Shown: positions 1 through 9,036, numbered from the stretch's first letter. The stretch: 64,000 nucleotides of DNA from Antrihabitans stalactiti (GCF_012932915.1 NZ_VCQU01000001.1:310001-374000), one strand, 5' to 3'. The notes: generated by a model from the letters alone, not told the origin. Numbers and translations are program-made.

Positions 1-1
1 G

Positions 2-481
2 GACGCAACACCGATCGGCGCCCCCGGCGCCTATCTGACCAGGTCCGGGTTCTGGCATGGCGCAATCGGCGTCGCCGCCTGCTGGTACGGCGGAGCGTGC
101 TCGGTTGCCGACGAACTGCACAGGCACGCGCGGCGCGGCGGCGGTGACGAGCACACCGCGGCGCATCTCGGCGCGGTCGCCGCGGCTCTGCATACTGCGC
201 GCGACACTCTCAAAGCAGCAGCAGCGGCTATCGACGCCGACCCGACGGACGAGTATGGATATGCACGGATTCGGGCCAGGTCGGTGCGGGCGACCGTCGA
301 ACGATCGGCGGCCGAAGTGCTCGACCGCGTGGGACGTGCGTTGGGGCCGGCGCCGTTGTGCAGCAACGCAGTTCATGCGCATCGGGTCGCGGACCTAACG
401 GTCTATCTGCGGCAAAGCCACGCCGAGCGCGACCTCGCCGCCCTCGGGCACGATCTCGCCGCGTTGGAGCAGCCGTGGTGA
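2..481 (+). CDS. Acyl-CoA dehydrogenase-like protein, C-terminal part (5' end outside window)
   Basis: The frame is open from the first bases to a TGA at 479-481, giving 159 residues. The visible part has the all-helical look of an acyl-CoA dehydrogenase C-terminal domain: a hydrophobic GFWHGAIGVAACWYGGA helix followed by long Ala/Arg/Asp-rich helices. It overlaps the next gene (GTGA), which encodes a PIG-L deacetylase, and then comes a NodS-like methyltransferase. Acyl-CoA dehydrogenase-like/PIG-L/methyltransferase neighbourhoods are common in actinobacteria, often with a glycosyltransferase, and probably modify an unknown glycoconjugate; that role is inferred. No catalytic residue can be judged from this fragment. 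Confidence 0.75.
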   Translation, partial: DATPIGAPGAYLTRSGFWHGAIGVAACWYGGACSVADELHRHARRGGGDEHTAAHLGAVAAALHTARDTLKAAAAAIDADPTDEYGYARIRARSVRATVERSAAEVLDRVGRALGPAPLCSNAVHAHRVADLTVYLRQSHAERDLAALGHDLAALEQPW

Positions 482-1224
482 ACCTACGGTTCGCGCAGAC
501 TCCGATCGGCATGCCGGGCACACCGGAAGCCGCGTGGCAGCGATGGGGACTGTCGTTTCCCACCTTTTCACTGCTCGGCTGCAACCATCTCGTGGTGGTG
601 GCACCACACCCCGATGACGAAATACTCGGCGTCGGCGGACTCATGGCGCTGGCTGCGGCCGCGCGTATTCCGGTCAGCATCATCGCGGTCACCGACGGCG
701 AGGCGGCATATCCGGACTCCGACCTGTTGCCCGCACACACGCTGGCTGCGCTACGCCCAGACGAATTACGCTGCGCGCTAGTCGAATTGGGCCTCTCGCC
801 GCCCATCGCCCGGCTGGGCATACCCGACGGCGGCGTCACCGCCAAGGAATCCGAACTCCAGACGTTGCTGACAGGCGAACTGGCCGCAAAACCAACCGGA
901 ACCTGGTGCGCCGGACCGTGGCGCGACGACGGTCACCCCGACCACGACGCGACCGGAAGAGCGTGCGAACGCGCGTGTCGACAGACCCGTACGCGTTTCA
1001 TCGAGTACCCCGTGTGGATGTGGCATTGGGCCGACCCGGGTGATGCCGCCGTGCCGTGGTCGACAGCACGGACGGTCCGGCTGCCGCCGCCGATTCGGCA
1101 CGCGAAAGCCTTGGCTGTCAGCCGCTTTCGGAGCCAGATCGATGCGCCGCCGGACGACGATACGATCCTGCCTCCGCATGTTCTCGCCCGCCTGCTCCGT
1201 TCGACGGAGACGGTTTTCGTATGA
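478..1224 (+). CDS. PIG-L family deacetylase
   Basis: A 248-residue protein of the LmbE/PIG-L zinc-dependent N-deacetylase family. The metal-binding PHPDDE motif is at about residues 43-48, after the strand NHLVVVA, and a distal DDGHPDHDATG supplies the later His/Asp ligands. The family removes acetyl groups from GlcNAc-type sugars (as MshB and Mca do); the substrate here is unknown. The GTG at 478 was chosen because it overlaps the upstream stop (GTGA) and gives a usual family length; GTG 475 is equally possible. The gene ends in an ATGA overlap with the methyltransferase, so the three genes are translationally coupled. Confidence 0.9.
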   Translation: MNLRFAQTPIGMPGTPEAAWQRWGLSFPTFSLLGCNHLVVVAPHPDDEILGVGGLMALAAAARIPVSIIAVTDGEAAYPDSDLLPAHTLAALRPDELRCALVELGLSPPIARLGIPDGGVTAKESELQTLLTGELAAKPTGTWCAGPWRDDGHPDHDATGRACERACRQTRTRFIEYPVWMWHWADPGDAAVPWSTARTVRLPPPIRHAKALAVSRFRSQIDAPPDDDTILPPHVLARLLRSTETVFV

Positions 1225-1847
1225 GTCGACGCTCGCTCCCCGCGGAATATTTCGATCGGTTGTACGCCGACCACGACGACCCATGGAGCTTTGAGACGCG
1301 CTGGTACGAGCAACGAAAGTACGCGCTGACGCTCGCCGCGTTGCCGCAACGCCGCTACCAGCGCGGACTCGAGCCGGGATGCTCGATCGGAGTTCTCACC
1401 GAACACCTAGCCCGTCGCTGCGACGAGGTCGTCGCGACCGATGTCGTCCACTCAGCTTTGAACCGAACCCGCGAGCGGATTCACGCGTCCGATGCCGACG
1501 GCGAGGTCGATGTTCGCTCGTGGGCCTTGGGCTCGAAATGGACCCTGGGACGCTTCGACCTCATCGTCCTCAGTGAGGTCTGCTATTACCTCGATGCGCA
1601 AGCTCTTTGCCGCGCAATCGAAGACGTCGTAAAGCAGCTCGAACCGGGCGGCACCCTGATCTGCGTCCATTGGCGCCACGAAGTGGCCGACTATCCACTG
1701 TCCGGTGACGCGGTCCATGCGATCGTGCGAGTTGCGTGCGGCCTGACGAAGGTGAGCGCGTACTCCGACGAGGACATGCTGATCGACGTCTTCACCGCCG
1801 GCGACAAGGCGACCTCGGTTGCGACAGCCGAAGGTCTGGTCGAGTAG
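1221..1847 (+). CDS. SAM-dependent methyltransferase, NodS-like
   Basis: A 208-residue class I methyltransferase. After PAEYFDRLYADHDDPWSFETRWYE, typical of NodS-like proteins, comes a glycine motif in a variant form (LEPGCSIGVLTEHLA, about residues 49-63), the acidic strand end VVATDVV, and the FDLIVLSEVCYYL strand. NodS methylates deacetylated chitooligosaccharides, which fits the PIG-L deacetylase just upstream; the actual acceptor is unknown. Its ATG at 1221 overlaps the PIG-L stop. It ends four bases before the convergent STAS gene. Confidence 0.88.
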   Translation: MSRRSLPAEYFDRLYADHDDPWSFETRWYEQRKYALTLAALPQRRYQRGLEPGCSIGVLTEHLARRCDEVVATDVVHSALNRTRERIHASDADGEVDVRSWALGSKWTLGRFDLIVLSEVCYYLDAQALCRAIEDVVKQLEPGGTLICVHWRHEVADYPLSGDAVHAIVRVACGLTKVSAYSDEDMLIDVFTAGDKATSVATAEGLVE

Positions 1848-1850
1848 CGG

Positions 1851-2261
1851 TCATGGGTTGGCGAGGCGGTCTTTGCAGATCCGCAGGGCGTCTTCGCGAC
1901 TGCCGCACAGTTCGAAGACGGTATCGAGCCCGGTCAGTTGGATCGGACGACTGGTCGCCCGACCGTTGGCCACAACCGCGAATGGGATGTCGGTGGCCCT
2001 CCGACTCGCGTTCACCAACACCGCCATCCCCGCGGATGCAAGAAATTCGACATCGGACATGTCGATGATCAACGCTGCCGGTCGGGTATCGAGGGCGGAA
2101 TCGACTGCATCCTGAAACGCGGCTGCAGTCAGCAAGTCGAGGATCCCGGCAACCGCCAAGATAGTGGTCTCGTCGATCACGATCGTCGACGTCGTGAGGT
2201 CGTCAGCCGGTATGCGCTGACGCGCGGCGCGATCGTTCGAGGAATTGCCTGGGGTAGACAC
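1851..2261 (-). CDS. STAS-domain anti-sigma factor antagonist (paralog 1)
   Basis: A 136-residue single STAS domain protein of the SpoIIAA/RsbV kind, which binds anti-sigma kinases when its conserved Ser is unphosphorylated. The core is LAVAGILDLLTAAAFQDAV followed by [17 protein letters not shown]; the Ser of FLASAGM aligns with the phosphorylatable Ser, but the preceding residue is Ala where many homologues have Asp. It starts at GTG 2261 with GGGAGG nine bases upstream. Two close paralogs lie at 4655 and 24812, sharing FLASAGM and IPFAVVA. It is divergent from an ANTAR protein. Probable role: general-stress (SigF-type) signalling; the partner is unknown. Confidence 0.88.
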   Translation of the reverse strand: MSTPGNSSNDRAARQRIPADDLTTSTIVIDETTILAVAGILDLLTAAAFQDAVDSALDTRPAALIIDMSDVEFLASAGMAVLVNASRRATDIPFAVVANGRATSRPIQLTGLDTVFELCGSREDALRICKDRLANP

Positions 2262-2569
2262 TACGAACCTCCCGTCGTGATCGATGTCGATCGCAGCATC
2301 GGCTCGTCGGTGTCACGCACATTTACCGGGCGCACGCTGCTGCGAGGTACGGCTGTGGGCTCAACCGGGGTATTTTCTAGCATAGCCAGTGTGGACTGTA
2401 CAGACATAAGGCGTTCCGCCGTCGCGGTATTCGCGTCGATTCGCCCGCGCTGCAGCAGTGGCGGCTGCCGTCGAACCAACGAAGGTCCGGTAGACTGAGT
2501 TCTAGCTATCCGGTCCAGCAGCGCGGCCTTCTCAAGGTAGATCGTTGCTTTCCTTCGACTGGAGCGCCT
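2262..2569. other. 308-bp divergent intergenic region
   Basis: This spacer separates the divergent STAS and ANTAR genes and must hold both promoters. The ANTAR gene has GGAG at 2561-2564, five bases before its ATG. A minus-strand open frame crosses the region and ends in a TAG overlapping the STAS start codon, but its composition is unconvincing (see rejected items). GGGGTA near 2368 resembles a SigF -10, but I see no good -35 partner. There is no clear hairpin. Confidence 0.4.
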
Positions 2570-2944
2570 ATGACGTCGCCGCATGGTTCAGAGTCCGACG
2601 ACGCGGACGTACTCTCATCTGCCAGCGCGCTGCTTGGGCGGCTGTATCGGATGCGCCCGGACCAAGCGTTCGACACACTCCTCGATGCGGCAATGCGACA
2701 CCACCTGAGCCCTGTTCAGCTCGCTCGGGGGTTGCTCGAACTGGCGGCGGACGCTCAGCGCTCCGTAGCCACGATGTGTGCGCCGGTCGCAGCGGCATAT
2801 CAGCAATGGGGCCGCGTGCTCGACGACGGATTCGAGACCGCTCGCCGAGCAACGCCACGAAGCCTCGCCACGATCATTTCGCGGCGAGGCTCCGATTCCG
2901 ATTCGACGTCGCCCGAGGAGGACACTCCCACCCTCGCGGGCTAG
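2570..2944 (+). CDS. ANTAR-domain protein
   Basis: A 124-residue protein whose first 70 residues match the ANTAR RNA-binding fold: SALLGRLYRMRPDQAFDTLLDAAMRHH, then LSPVQLARGLLELA, with the Ala/Leu spacing of the three-helix domain. ANTAR proteins bind paired hairpins in nascent RNA and prevent termination. No receiver or GAF domain precedes it, so it is a stand-alone ANTAR protein; the remaining 55 residues are Ser/Arg/Asp-rich and probably disordered. The neighbouring STAS genes suggest a stress-response role. Its target RNA is not identifiable here. Confidence 0.8.
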   Translation: MTSPHGSESDDADVLSSASALLGRLYRMRPDQAFDTLLDAAMRHHLSPVQLARGLLELAADAQRSVATMCAPVAAAYQQWGRVLDDGFETARRATPRSLATIISRRGSDSDSTSPEEDTPTLAG

Positions 2945-2974
2945 CTGCGGGCTATCCCGCAGTCGGCTGATCGA

Positions 2975-4495
2975 TCAAGCCTTCTCCTGCATGCTCGTTC
3001 GTGCGGGATTGCCCTGCTCATCGACCTTCGGATCCGGCTGATCCGCTTTCGCGCGCACTCCCTGCTCGATCTTGTCGCCGAGCGACTTGTCGACCTTGCG
3101 CCAGTAATCGAACGCGCGGAAGAGCACCGGTTCGGACACACCATTCAGCAGATGACCAACGATGTTGTCCACCAACCGTTCCCGAGCAGCGTCGTCGAGC
3201 ACGTCGCGGACCAGCGTGCCGGGCTGGCCCCAATCGTCGTCTTCGCGGTGCGAAACGTACGCGCTGCGCGCGATCTCACCTTCGGAGTACCAGCCAGGGT
3301 CGCGGAAGTTCTCGGTATCGGCACTCGGCCCACCCTTCGAATTGGGCGCGTAGACGGGGTCGGACACCTTCTCGTACCGCATCGCCCCGTCCTTGCTGTA
3401 GCTGTTCACGGGGGATTTCGACGCGTTCACGGGCAGCTGCCTGTAGTTGGCACCGATGCGATGGCGATGCGCATCGGAATACGAGAACATCCGCGCGAGC
3501 AGCATGCGATCGGGACTCGGACCGATGCCGGGAACCAGATTGTTCGGTTCGAACGCCGCCTGCTCGATCTCGGTGTGATGGTCCGTCGGATTGCGGTCCA
3601 GCGTCATGCGGCCGACCTCGTGCAGTGGATAGTCACTGTGCGGCCACACCTTGGTGAGATCGAACGGGTTGAATCGGTAGTCGGCAGCCTCGTCGAACGG
3701 CATCAGCTGGACGAACAGCGTCCAACTCGGATGATCACCACGGGCAATCGATTCGAACAGGTCGCGCGTGTGGTAATCGGTGTCCGCAGATGCCATTTGA
3801 TCGGCTTCGTCCTGCGTGAAGAATTCGACTCCCTGATCGGTCTTGAAGTGGTACTTCACCCAGAACCGTTCGCCGCTGGCATTGACCCACATGTAGGTGT
3901 GCGACGTGTAGCCGTTCATATGCCGCCACGTCCGCGGAATGCCACGATCGCCCATCAACCACGTGACCTGATGCGCGGACTCGGGAGACAACGTCCAAAA
4001 GTCCCATTGCATATCGTGGTCACGTAAGTTGTTGTCCGCGCGCCGTTTCTGCGAGCGAATGAAATGCTGGAACTTCAACGGGTCCTTGATGAAGAAGACC
4101 GGCGTGTTGTTGCCCACCATGTCGTACACGCCTTCGGTGGTATAGAACTTGATCGCGAAGCCTCGCGGATCGCGCCAGGTATCCGGGCTCCCTCGCTCCC
4201 CCGCAACCGTCGAAAATCTGACCACGAGATCAGTGGCGACACCGGGCTGAAAGAGCGCCGCGCGGGTATACGCACTGACGTCTTGGGTCACTTCGAAATG
4301 ACCGAATGCACCACTACCTTTCGCATGCGGCTGACGCTCCGGAATTCGCTCCCGATTGAATTGCGCCATCTGCTCGATCAAATAGTGGTCCTGCAGCAGG
4401 ATCGGCCCGCCAGGGCCGACAGTCAGCGAATGTTCGTCGCTGCCCACCGGGATTCCTGCGTCGGTAGTGGTCGAGTTGAAATTGCTATCTGCCAT
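2975..4495 (-). CDS. katA: Heme catalase (small-subunit, clade 3 type)
   Basis: A 506-residue monofunctional catalase (2 H2O2 to O2 and water), cytoplasmic. Visible active-site features are the distal His in [10 protein letters not shown] (about residue 57), the Asn in [10 protein letters not shown] (about 129-130), the heme-contact stretch [14 protein letters not shown], and the proximal Tyr in [14 protein letters not shown]. The ATG at 4495 was chosen from AGGAG seven to eight bases upstream and from family length; an 85-residue upstream open extension has no catalase similarity. A SigF-like promoter lies 36 bases upstream. It is divergent from STAS paralog 2, consistent with oxidative/general stress control. 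Confidence 0.96.
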   Translation of the reverse strand: MADSNFNSTTTDAGIPVGSDEHSLTVGPGGPILLQDHYLIEQMAQFNRERIPERQPHAKGSGAFGHFEVTQDVSAYTRAALFQPGVATDLVVRFSTVAGERGSPDTWRDPRGFAIKFYTTEGVYDMVGNNTPVFFIKDPLKFQHFIRSQKRRADNNLRDHDMQWDFWTLSPESAHQVTWLMGDRGIPRTWRHMNGYTSHTYMWVNASGERFWVKYHFKTDQGVEFFTQDEADQMASADTDYHTRDLFESIARGDHPSWTLFVQLMPFDEAADYRFNPFDLTKVWPHSDYPLHEVGRMTLDRNPTDHHTEIEQAAFEPNNLVPGIGPSPDRMLLARMFSYSDAHRHRIGANYRQLPVNASKSPVNSYSKDGAMRYEKVSDPVYAPNSKGGPSADTENFRDPGWYSEGEIARSAYVSHREDDDWGQPGTLVRDVLDDAARERLVDNIVGHLLNGVSEPVLFRAFDYWRKVDKSLGDKIEQGVRAKADQPDPKVDEQGNPARTSMQEKA

Positions 4496-4530
4496 CGGGT
4501 TTCTCCTGACGTCGTCCGATGACTTCGGAG

Positions 4531-4555
4531 TACCCACAATGCGGTGCGTGGAACC
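4531..4555 (-). promoter_or_regulatory. SigF/SigB-like promoter of the catalase gene
   Basis: Read on the minus strand the site is GGTTC, 15 bases, GGGTA. This matches the mycobacterial SigF pattern (GKTT, 15-17 bases, GGGTA). The -10 element lies 36 bases from the catalase ATG. SigF control of catalase is known in relatives. The match was found by reading and no start site is proven. Confidence 0.6.
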
Positions 4556-4654
4556 TATGACAAAAGGGGTCCAGAAGAGGTGCTGTACAGACCCGTCCGG
4601 TCGTGATAAAAACTTCTCTGGTTGAGCCGACTGACGATGACCAGGAGGTTCGTA

Positions 4655-5059
4655 ATGTGCGCAGATCCAGCGGAAATAACCACTCAGTTGCAGCCGGTCG
4701 ACGACATGTCGACCACGATCAGCAAGGTCGACGACACCACGGTGTTGCACGTCGCGGGGAACGTCGACTTGCTCACCGCTCCCACGTTGCGGGAGGCCGT
4801 TCGAGGCGTTCTCGATAGCCAGCCGGACGCGCTGGTCATCGATCTGAGCGGCGTGGAGTTCCTCGCATCAGCGGGTATGCAAGTCCTGGTCACGACCAGC
4901 CACGAGACTGGCAAGGACATACCCTTCGCCGTCGTCGCGGGGGCTCGGGCAACTGCTCGCCCGATCCGATTGACCGCACTGGACACTGTGCTGTCGGTCT
5001 ACGCCACCCGCACCGAGGCTGTCGCTGCCTGTCAATCGCGGTTGGCCGCGAGACAGTAG
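4655..5059 (+). CDS. STAS-domain anti-sigma factor antagonist (paralog 2)
   Basis: A 134-residue STAS protein: [21 protein letters not shown], then [18 protein letters not shown] with the presumed phospho-Ser. The start at ATG 4655 is set by a perfect AGGAGG at 4643-4648 with a six-base spacer; the open frame begins 11 codons earlier. It is divergent from the catalase across a 159-bp spacer and converges with the hydrolase pseudogene. Together with the proteins at 1851 and 24402 it forms a three-member paralog set. Confidence 0.9.
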   Translation: MCADPAEITTQLQPVDDMSTTISKVDDTTVLHVAGNVDLLTAPTLREAVRGVLDSQPDALVIDLSGVEFLASAGMQVLVTTSHETGKDIPFAVVAGARATARPIRLTALDTVLSVYATRTEAVAACQSRLAARQ

Positions 5060-5064
5060 AACGG

Positions 5065-5863
5065 TCAGCGCGCGTCGACGAGCGCGAAATGCTCTCGTAG
5101 ATGCTGTGCGACGACCTCCGGTTGCTCCGCGCTCACCGAGTGTCCGGCAGCCGCGATCGTGACGTGCCGACCGCCGGTAGCAGTGGCGATGTTCTCCGAC
5201 GAGATCGGCGGCGGGTAGGCGATCCTCGGAACCGGCGATGGCCAGCACCGGCACGGTGGTCGACGACAGCTCGTCGACGATCGAGCGCCGATGGATGACC
5301 TGATGCGCAGAATTGCCGATCGAATTCGGCAGCGACAGCATGTGCAGGCGCCACTGTTTCGCCGCAGGCGTCTCCTCCGCGATGGACGTATCGCCGAACA
5401 TGATGTACATCAGCACGTCGATCAGCTCAGCCGTTCCCTTTGCCTTGGCCGCTTCGACCAGCGGCTCGAATGCGGCCAACTGGTGCTCTTCCTCGGCCGA
5501 CGAATTGAGCGCGACCGCCGAACGCAACAGATCGGGTCTGCGCGCCGCGAGCCGCAGCGCAATGAAGCCGCCCATCGAGTTGCCGACGAAGTGACACGGT
5601 CCGAGGTCGAGCGCCTCGATCAACGCAGCGGCATCGTCGGTCAACGTATCCATATCGAGCTGTTCTAGCGGCGCCTGCGCACTCTCGCCTTGGCCTCGGT
5701 GGTCGTAGGTGATGACCCGATAGTCCGACGAGAAGTTCTCGAGGTAGTAGTCGAACATGCGCCGGTTGAAGAACAGTGAGTGGCTGAACACGATGGCGGG
5801 CGCATCCTTGGGTCCAGCCTCGTCGTAAGCCAACGTCGTCCCGTTCACCTCGATAGTCGCCAT
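5065..5863 (-). pseudogene. Alpha/beta hydrolase (3-oxoadipate enol-lactonase-like), frameshifted near the C terminus
   Basis: From ATG 5863 (AGGAG upstream) the frame encodes a clear alpha/beta hydrolase: MATIEVNGTTLAYDEAG, HSLFFNRRMFDYYL, and the nucleophile elbow FVGNSMGGFIALRLA. The frame then breaks after VPVLAIAGSEDR near 5220. A different frame continues the family sequence (AYPPPISSENIA, then the catalytic-His segment IAAAGHSVSAEQP) to a stop at 5065. Total length is 1 modulo 3, so two bases are missing (a CGCGCC reduced to CGCC would explain it) or one is extra. It is either a recent inactivation or a sequencing error. It is divergent from an AraC regulator that may control it. Confidence 0.8.
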
Positions 5864-6004
5864 GGCGGATCTCCTGTCGCAGTTGTCGTTGTGTGTGTGA
5901 CGGTAGGCGGGAGATGCCAGCGGAGACTTCCTCGAACGCGCAGACAACACACTCGCATGCGCAAGGCCGGTTCGCTTACTGTGGTCGGTGAGTGAGGCGG
6001 CACC

Positions 6005-6946
6005 ATGAACACAGATCAATACACCCACAATCGGACGACGACGCTCGATCTCGATCCACGCGAGCGCGCCGATTTCTGGGCCGACCATGTCCGCGAGAAC
6101 CAGTGCCTCTTCGACTACCGCTACCCCGGTGGCAGCGACTTCCACGGCGCGACGCAGGTACAACGCGCACGGGGTTTCCAGTTGGTCGAGTTCTGGTCCG
6201 ACGGCATCGACTACGTGCGGTCGAGCAACGAGATTCGCCGCGATCCCCTCGACGACTACAAATTGGTGATCCCCCATCGAGGCGAACTCTCGATCATCGA
6301 AGACGACCGATCCGTCACCCTGGGACCAGGAATGGGCGGGTTGATTTCCATTCGATCGCCGTTCGAGCTTCTCCACGGCGGCGGTGTGCACGCCATCGTG
6401 CTGACGATTCCCGCCGCACGGGCCCACGGATTCGATACTACCGCAACGACATTCGACCTAAGCAAAGGTCTTGGCGTCGTGCTGGACTCGATGGTTCGCA
6501 CGCTCGCAAATGAGCGCGAACATTTCACGGCGAGCGACTTCGAGACCGCCTGCGAACAGGCCGTCGAACTGACGTCCGCGCTCACCGGTCGGGATCGCAC
6601 GGCCGAGACCGGTCTCTCCGCTGTCGAAGCCTCGGTCCGGCGCTATGTGCGGCTCAACTCCGATCAGCCGAGCATCAACGGCGCCGCAATCGCGCGCGAC
6701 TTGGGTTGGTCACTGCGTCAAGTCCAGCTGGCGCTGCAGCGTGCTGGAACGACGCCACGCGAACTGATCCGCGAAACGCGCCTTCGCCAAGCTCGACGGC
6801 GACTGCTCGATTCGAGCTTGCGGCATCTCAGCATTTCCGACATTGCTTTCGCGTCGGGCTTTTCGTCCCTCAGCAACTTCGGTGCGGCGTTCCACGAGCG
6901 GTTCGGATCCAGTCCGCGCGAGCTGCGGGACCTGGAATCGCGCTGA
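6005..6946 (+). CDS. AraC family transcriptional regulator
   Basis: A 313-residue regulator. Residues about 1-190 form an AraC-binding-like sensor domain (DPRERADFWADHVRENQCLFDY, then a cupin-like middle). The C-terminal 100 residues carry two helix-turn-helix motifs: GAAIARDLGWSLRQVQLALQ and ISDIAFASGFSSLSNFGAAF, ending in the usual GSSPRELR. It is divergent from the frameshifted alpha/beta hydrolase across 141 bp, so that hydrolase is the obvious candidate target. The inducer is unknown. Confidence 0.9.
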   Translation: MNTDQYTHNRTTTLDLDPRERADFWADHVRENQCLFDYRYPGGSDFHGATQVQRARGFQLVEFWSDGIDYVRSSNEIRRDPLDDYKLVIPHRGELSIIEDDRSVTLGPGMGGLISIRSPFELLHGGGVHAIVLTIPAARAHGFDTTATTFDLSKGLGVVLDSMVRTLANEREHFTASDFETACEQAVELTSALTGRDRTAETGLSAVEASVRRYVRLNSDQPSINGAAIARDLGWSLRQVQLALQRAGTTPRELIRETRLRQARRRLLDSSLRHLSISDIAFASGFSSLSNFGAAFHERFGSSPRELRDLESR

Positions 6947-7027
6947 GCAGAATTGTTGCGGCCGCCAGGGCCGCTACATAGCGTCTGAGGCGAACTCTCA
7001 ACGCCCACAACAGATTCTGGAGTCGTC

Positions 7028-7543
7028 ATGACGACAACACTGCAGCTCAACCGTGTCGACCTCGGCGCCGTGACGGGGCTCGTCAACGCGATTTCCGCGC
7101 ATCCGGAGAAGGCTCAGACCACCTGGTCGTCCGAGGTCAGCTGGTCTGGAGCATTCCAGTCCGAGGCCAAGATTCGCGCGTTCGAACCAGTCCCCTCCGA
7201 CGAGCCACCGACGCTGGGTGGCAGCGACACCGCGCCCAACCCCGTCGAACTGCTTCTCAGTGCATTCGGCAGCTGCCTTGCCGTCGGATACGCCGCCAAC
7301 GCATCGGTGGCAGGGATCGAAATCAAGTCGCTGACAATCGGTTTGGAAGGCGACCTCGATCTGCACGTATTCCTCGGCCTCGCGGACGGCCACGCCGGCT
7401 TCTCGTCGATCCGCGCAACCGTGGATCTCGACTCCGATGCCGACGCCGACGCGATCGCCGAGCTGCACCGCAAGGTGGCAGCCACCTCGCCGGTCGGGCA
7501 CACACTCGAAACCGCTGTACCCGTGACGATCTCAGCGTCCTGA
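7028..7543 (+). CDS. OsmC family protein
   Basis: A 171-residue OsmC/Ohr-fold protein. It shows the characteristic GGSDTAPNPVELLLSAFGSCLAVGY helix with the active-site Cys in SCLAVGY, and a C-terminal LHRKVAATSPVGHTLETAVP segment. The second Cys of true OsmC/Ohr peroxidases is not visible at the usual place (NAS follows at that position), so thiol-peroxidase activity is uncertain. GGAG lies five bases before the ATG. It is followed by a strong hairpin shared with the convergent HNH gene. Confidence 0.88.
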   Translation: MTTTLQLNRVDLGAVTGLVNAISAHPEKAQTTWSSEVSWSGAFQSEAKIRAFEPVPSDEPPTLGGSDTAPNPVELLLSAFGSCLAVGYAANASVAGIEIKSLTIGLEGDLDLHVFLGLADGHAGFSSIRATVDLDSDADADAIAELHRKVAATSPVGHTLETAVPVTISAS

Positions 7544-7557
7544 CCCCAACGCACGAA

Positions 7558-7591
7558 GGCTCTGCATCGGTTGGTGGTCCGATGCAGAGCC
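7558..7591. terminator. Bidirectional hairpin between osmC-like and DUF222-HNH genes
   Basis: A perfect 13-bp inverted repeat, GGCTCTGCATCGG and its complement, around an eight-base loop, lying 14 bases after the OsmC stop and 18 bases from the stop of the convergent gene. There is no long T-run, so termination is inferred from position and stem strength. Confidence 0.65.
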
Positions 7592-7609
7592 TGTGGTTAT
7601 GTAGTTGTG

Positions 7610-8905
7610 TTACGCCGCTTGCGGATTCGCGCGGCCGTGCGCCGCGACCGGTCTTCGCAACGGATCGATCCTGGCGGGTGGGATGAACCACGGGTGCCGG
7701 TCTCGACCCATCACCACCTCCCATTCGCTGTGGTGGATCAGTCGGTGGTGGAACCGGCACAGCAGCACCAGGTTGTCCAGATCCGTTGCCCCGCCATCGA
7801 TCCAATGCTGAATATGGTGCGCGTCGCACCACGCCGCCGGGCGCCCGCAGCCCCGGAACGCACACCCACCATCGCGAGCACCGAGGGCGCGGCGGAGTTT
7901 CCGATTCGCCGTCCGCACACTCCGGCCCAGATTCAATGGCGATCCGTTCTCATCCATCACGATCGGGTGCACCACAGAATCGCAGGCAATTCGCCGCGCT
8001 CCTTCGATGCTCATCGCACCCATCCACGGCATCCGACCCACACCGGTCTTGCCGAACAGATCGAAGAAATACGCATTGTCCGGGCCGGTTGACTCCGTCT
8101 CGATTTTCTCCACCGCTGCGAGGTCATCGACCTGGATGTGCAGATGCAGGTGTGGTCGTTCGCCGCCGTCGTCGGGGCTTTCACCGGAGTCGAGGTAGCG
8201 ACGCAGGATCTCGGTGAACCCGTCCGCCCGGCGTTGCGCCGGGGTCCGGTTGTCTGGACCCGCTTCGTCGGTGGGGCGTGGTGTCGACAGTGGTGACAAC
8301 GCTGCGAGCAGCATTTCCCCGGTTTCGGCATCGAAGTCCCCTTTGACCGCCATCCGCCCGTTCAACGTGGTGGAGGCGTAGAACTCGTTGCGGTCGGTGT
8401 CCTCACTGGCCGGGGTCTCGTCGGCCTCGAACGTTTCCCGCAACCGCGAAATATGCACCCGCAACTCCCGCAGATCCCCGCCTTTGGCGGCGTCGAGCAG
8501 AAACGCCCGCACCGAGTCCACCGCTTCCACCGGCATCCCCGGTGGCGGTTTCTCCAGAAACGCCACGATCAACCGCGCCGCGTCGGCATTGATCAACTTC
8601 GCCTGATACGCCGCCGCGATATCGGGATGGCCGTCCAACGCGACCCCGAGTCTGAGGATCCGGTTCGACTCCCCGGGCGAGAGCGAGGTGCGGTTGGCCA
8701 ACCACGTCGCGGTCGAGGTGGCGCCGAGCCCACCGGGCACACCGTGCTTGTCCAGTTCGGCGACCAACGCGACCCGCAACGCCTCCAACGAATGGATCGC
8801 CCCCGACAACGTGGGCAGGACGGCCATGAGTTCGGTCGTGGAGTAGCGCCACGGCTCGACCGTGTCGAGCATGCCGATCGCTTCGAGAACCTCCCCCAAC
8901 CCCAT
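7610..8905 (-). CDS. DUF222 and HNH endonuclease domain protein (13E12 repeat family)
   Basis: A 431-residue protein with an N-terminal DUF222 region (about 1-270, including LSPGESNRILRLGVALDGHPDIAAAY) and a C-terminal HNH nuclease: CAFRGCGRPAAWCDAHHI, then HWIDGGATDLDNLVLLC, then FHHRLIH. These HNH proteins relate to the REP13E12 family of mycobacteria, which is repeated within genomes and in some copies SOS-controlled. A LexA-like box lies just upstream. The ATG at 8905 has only a very close GGGAG, so leaderless translation is possible. The in vivo role is unknown. Confidence 0.92.
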   Translation of the reverse strand: MGLGEVLEAIGMLDTVEPWRYSTTELMAVLPTLSGAIHSLEALRVALVAELDKHGVPGGLGATSTATWLANRTSLSPGESNRILRLGVALDGHPDIAAAYQAKLINADAARLIVAFLEKPPPGMPVEAVDSVRAFLLDAAKGGDLRELRVHISRLRETFEADETPASEDTDRNEFYASTTLNGRMAVKGDFDAETGEMLLAALSPLSTPRPTDEAGPDNRTPAQRRADGFTEILRRYLDSGESPDDGGERPHLHLHIQVDDLAAVEKIETESTGPDNAYFFDLFGKTGVGRMPWMGAMSIEGARRIACDSVVHPIVMDENGSPLNLGRSVRTANRKLRRALGARDGGCAFRGCGRPAAWCDAHHIQHWIDGGATDLDNLVLLCRFHHRLIHHSEWEVVMGRDRHPWFIPPARIDPLRRPVAAHGRANPQAA

Positions 8906-8919
8906 GCTCCCATTTTACG

Positions 8920-8935
8920 TAGAACATACGTACGA
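8920..8935 (-). promoter_or_regulatory. Putative LexA (SOS) box upstream of the HNH gene
   Basis: On the minus strand it reads TCGTAC, GTAT, GTTCTA, matching the actinobacterial LexA consensus TCGAAC-N4-GTTCGA at 10 of 12 fixed positions. It ends 15 bases from the ATG, where a repressor would block transcription. Damage control of 13E12-type genes is known from mycobacteria; binding here is inferred. Confidence 0.55.
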
Positions 8936-9036
8936 GTCAAGACCCAGGCGGCGCCACCTCAGCGTTCGGTAAGCGTGCGTAAAGGGCACACGCGCACAGT
9001 TATCTCACACCGCCCAACGAGAGAAAGCCGGATGCC

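Noticed and set aside
2261-2584. Minus-strand ORF filling the STAS/ANTAR spacer, with its TAG overlapping the STAS start
   Set aside because: Very Arg/Ser/Thr-rich, no recognisable domain, covers both promoters, and overlaps the ANTAR start. An internal ATG at 2407 has no ribosome site. Coupling is possible but not supported enough.
4496-4750. 85-codon N-terminal extension of the catalase frame
   Set aside because: No similarity to catalases, crosses the SigF-like promoter and the divergent STAS gene; ATG 4495 has an excellent ribosome site.
7610-8905. DUF222-HNH gene as an active mobile element
   Set aside because: Although the family is repetitive in mycobacteria, no terminal repeats, target duplication or intron boundaries are visible.
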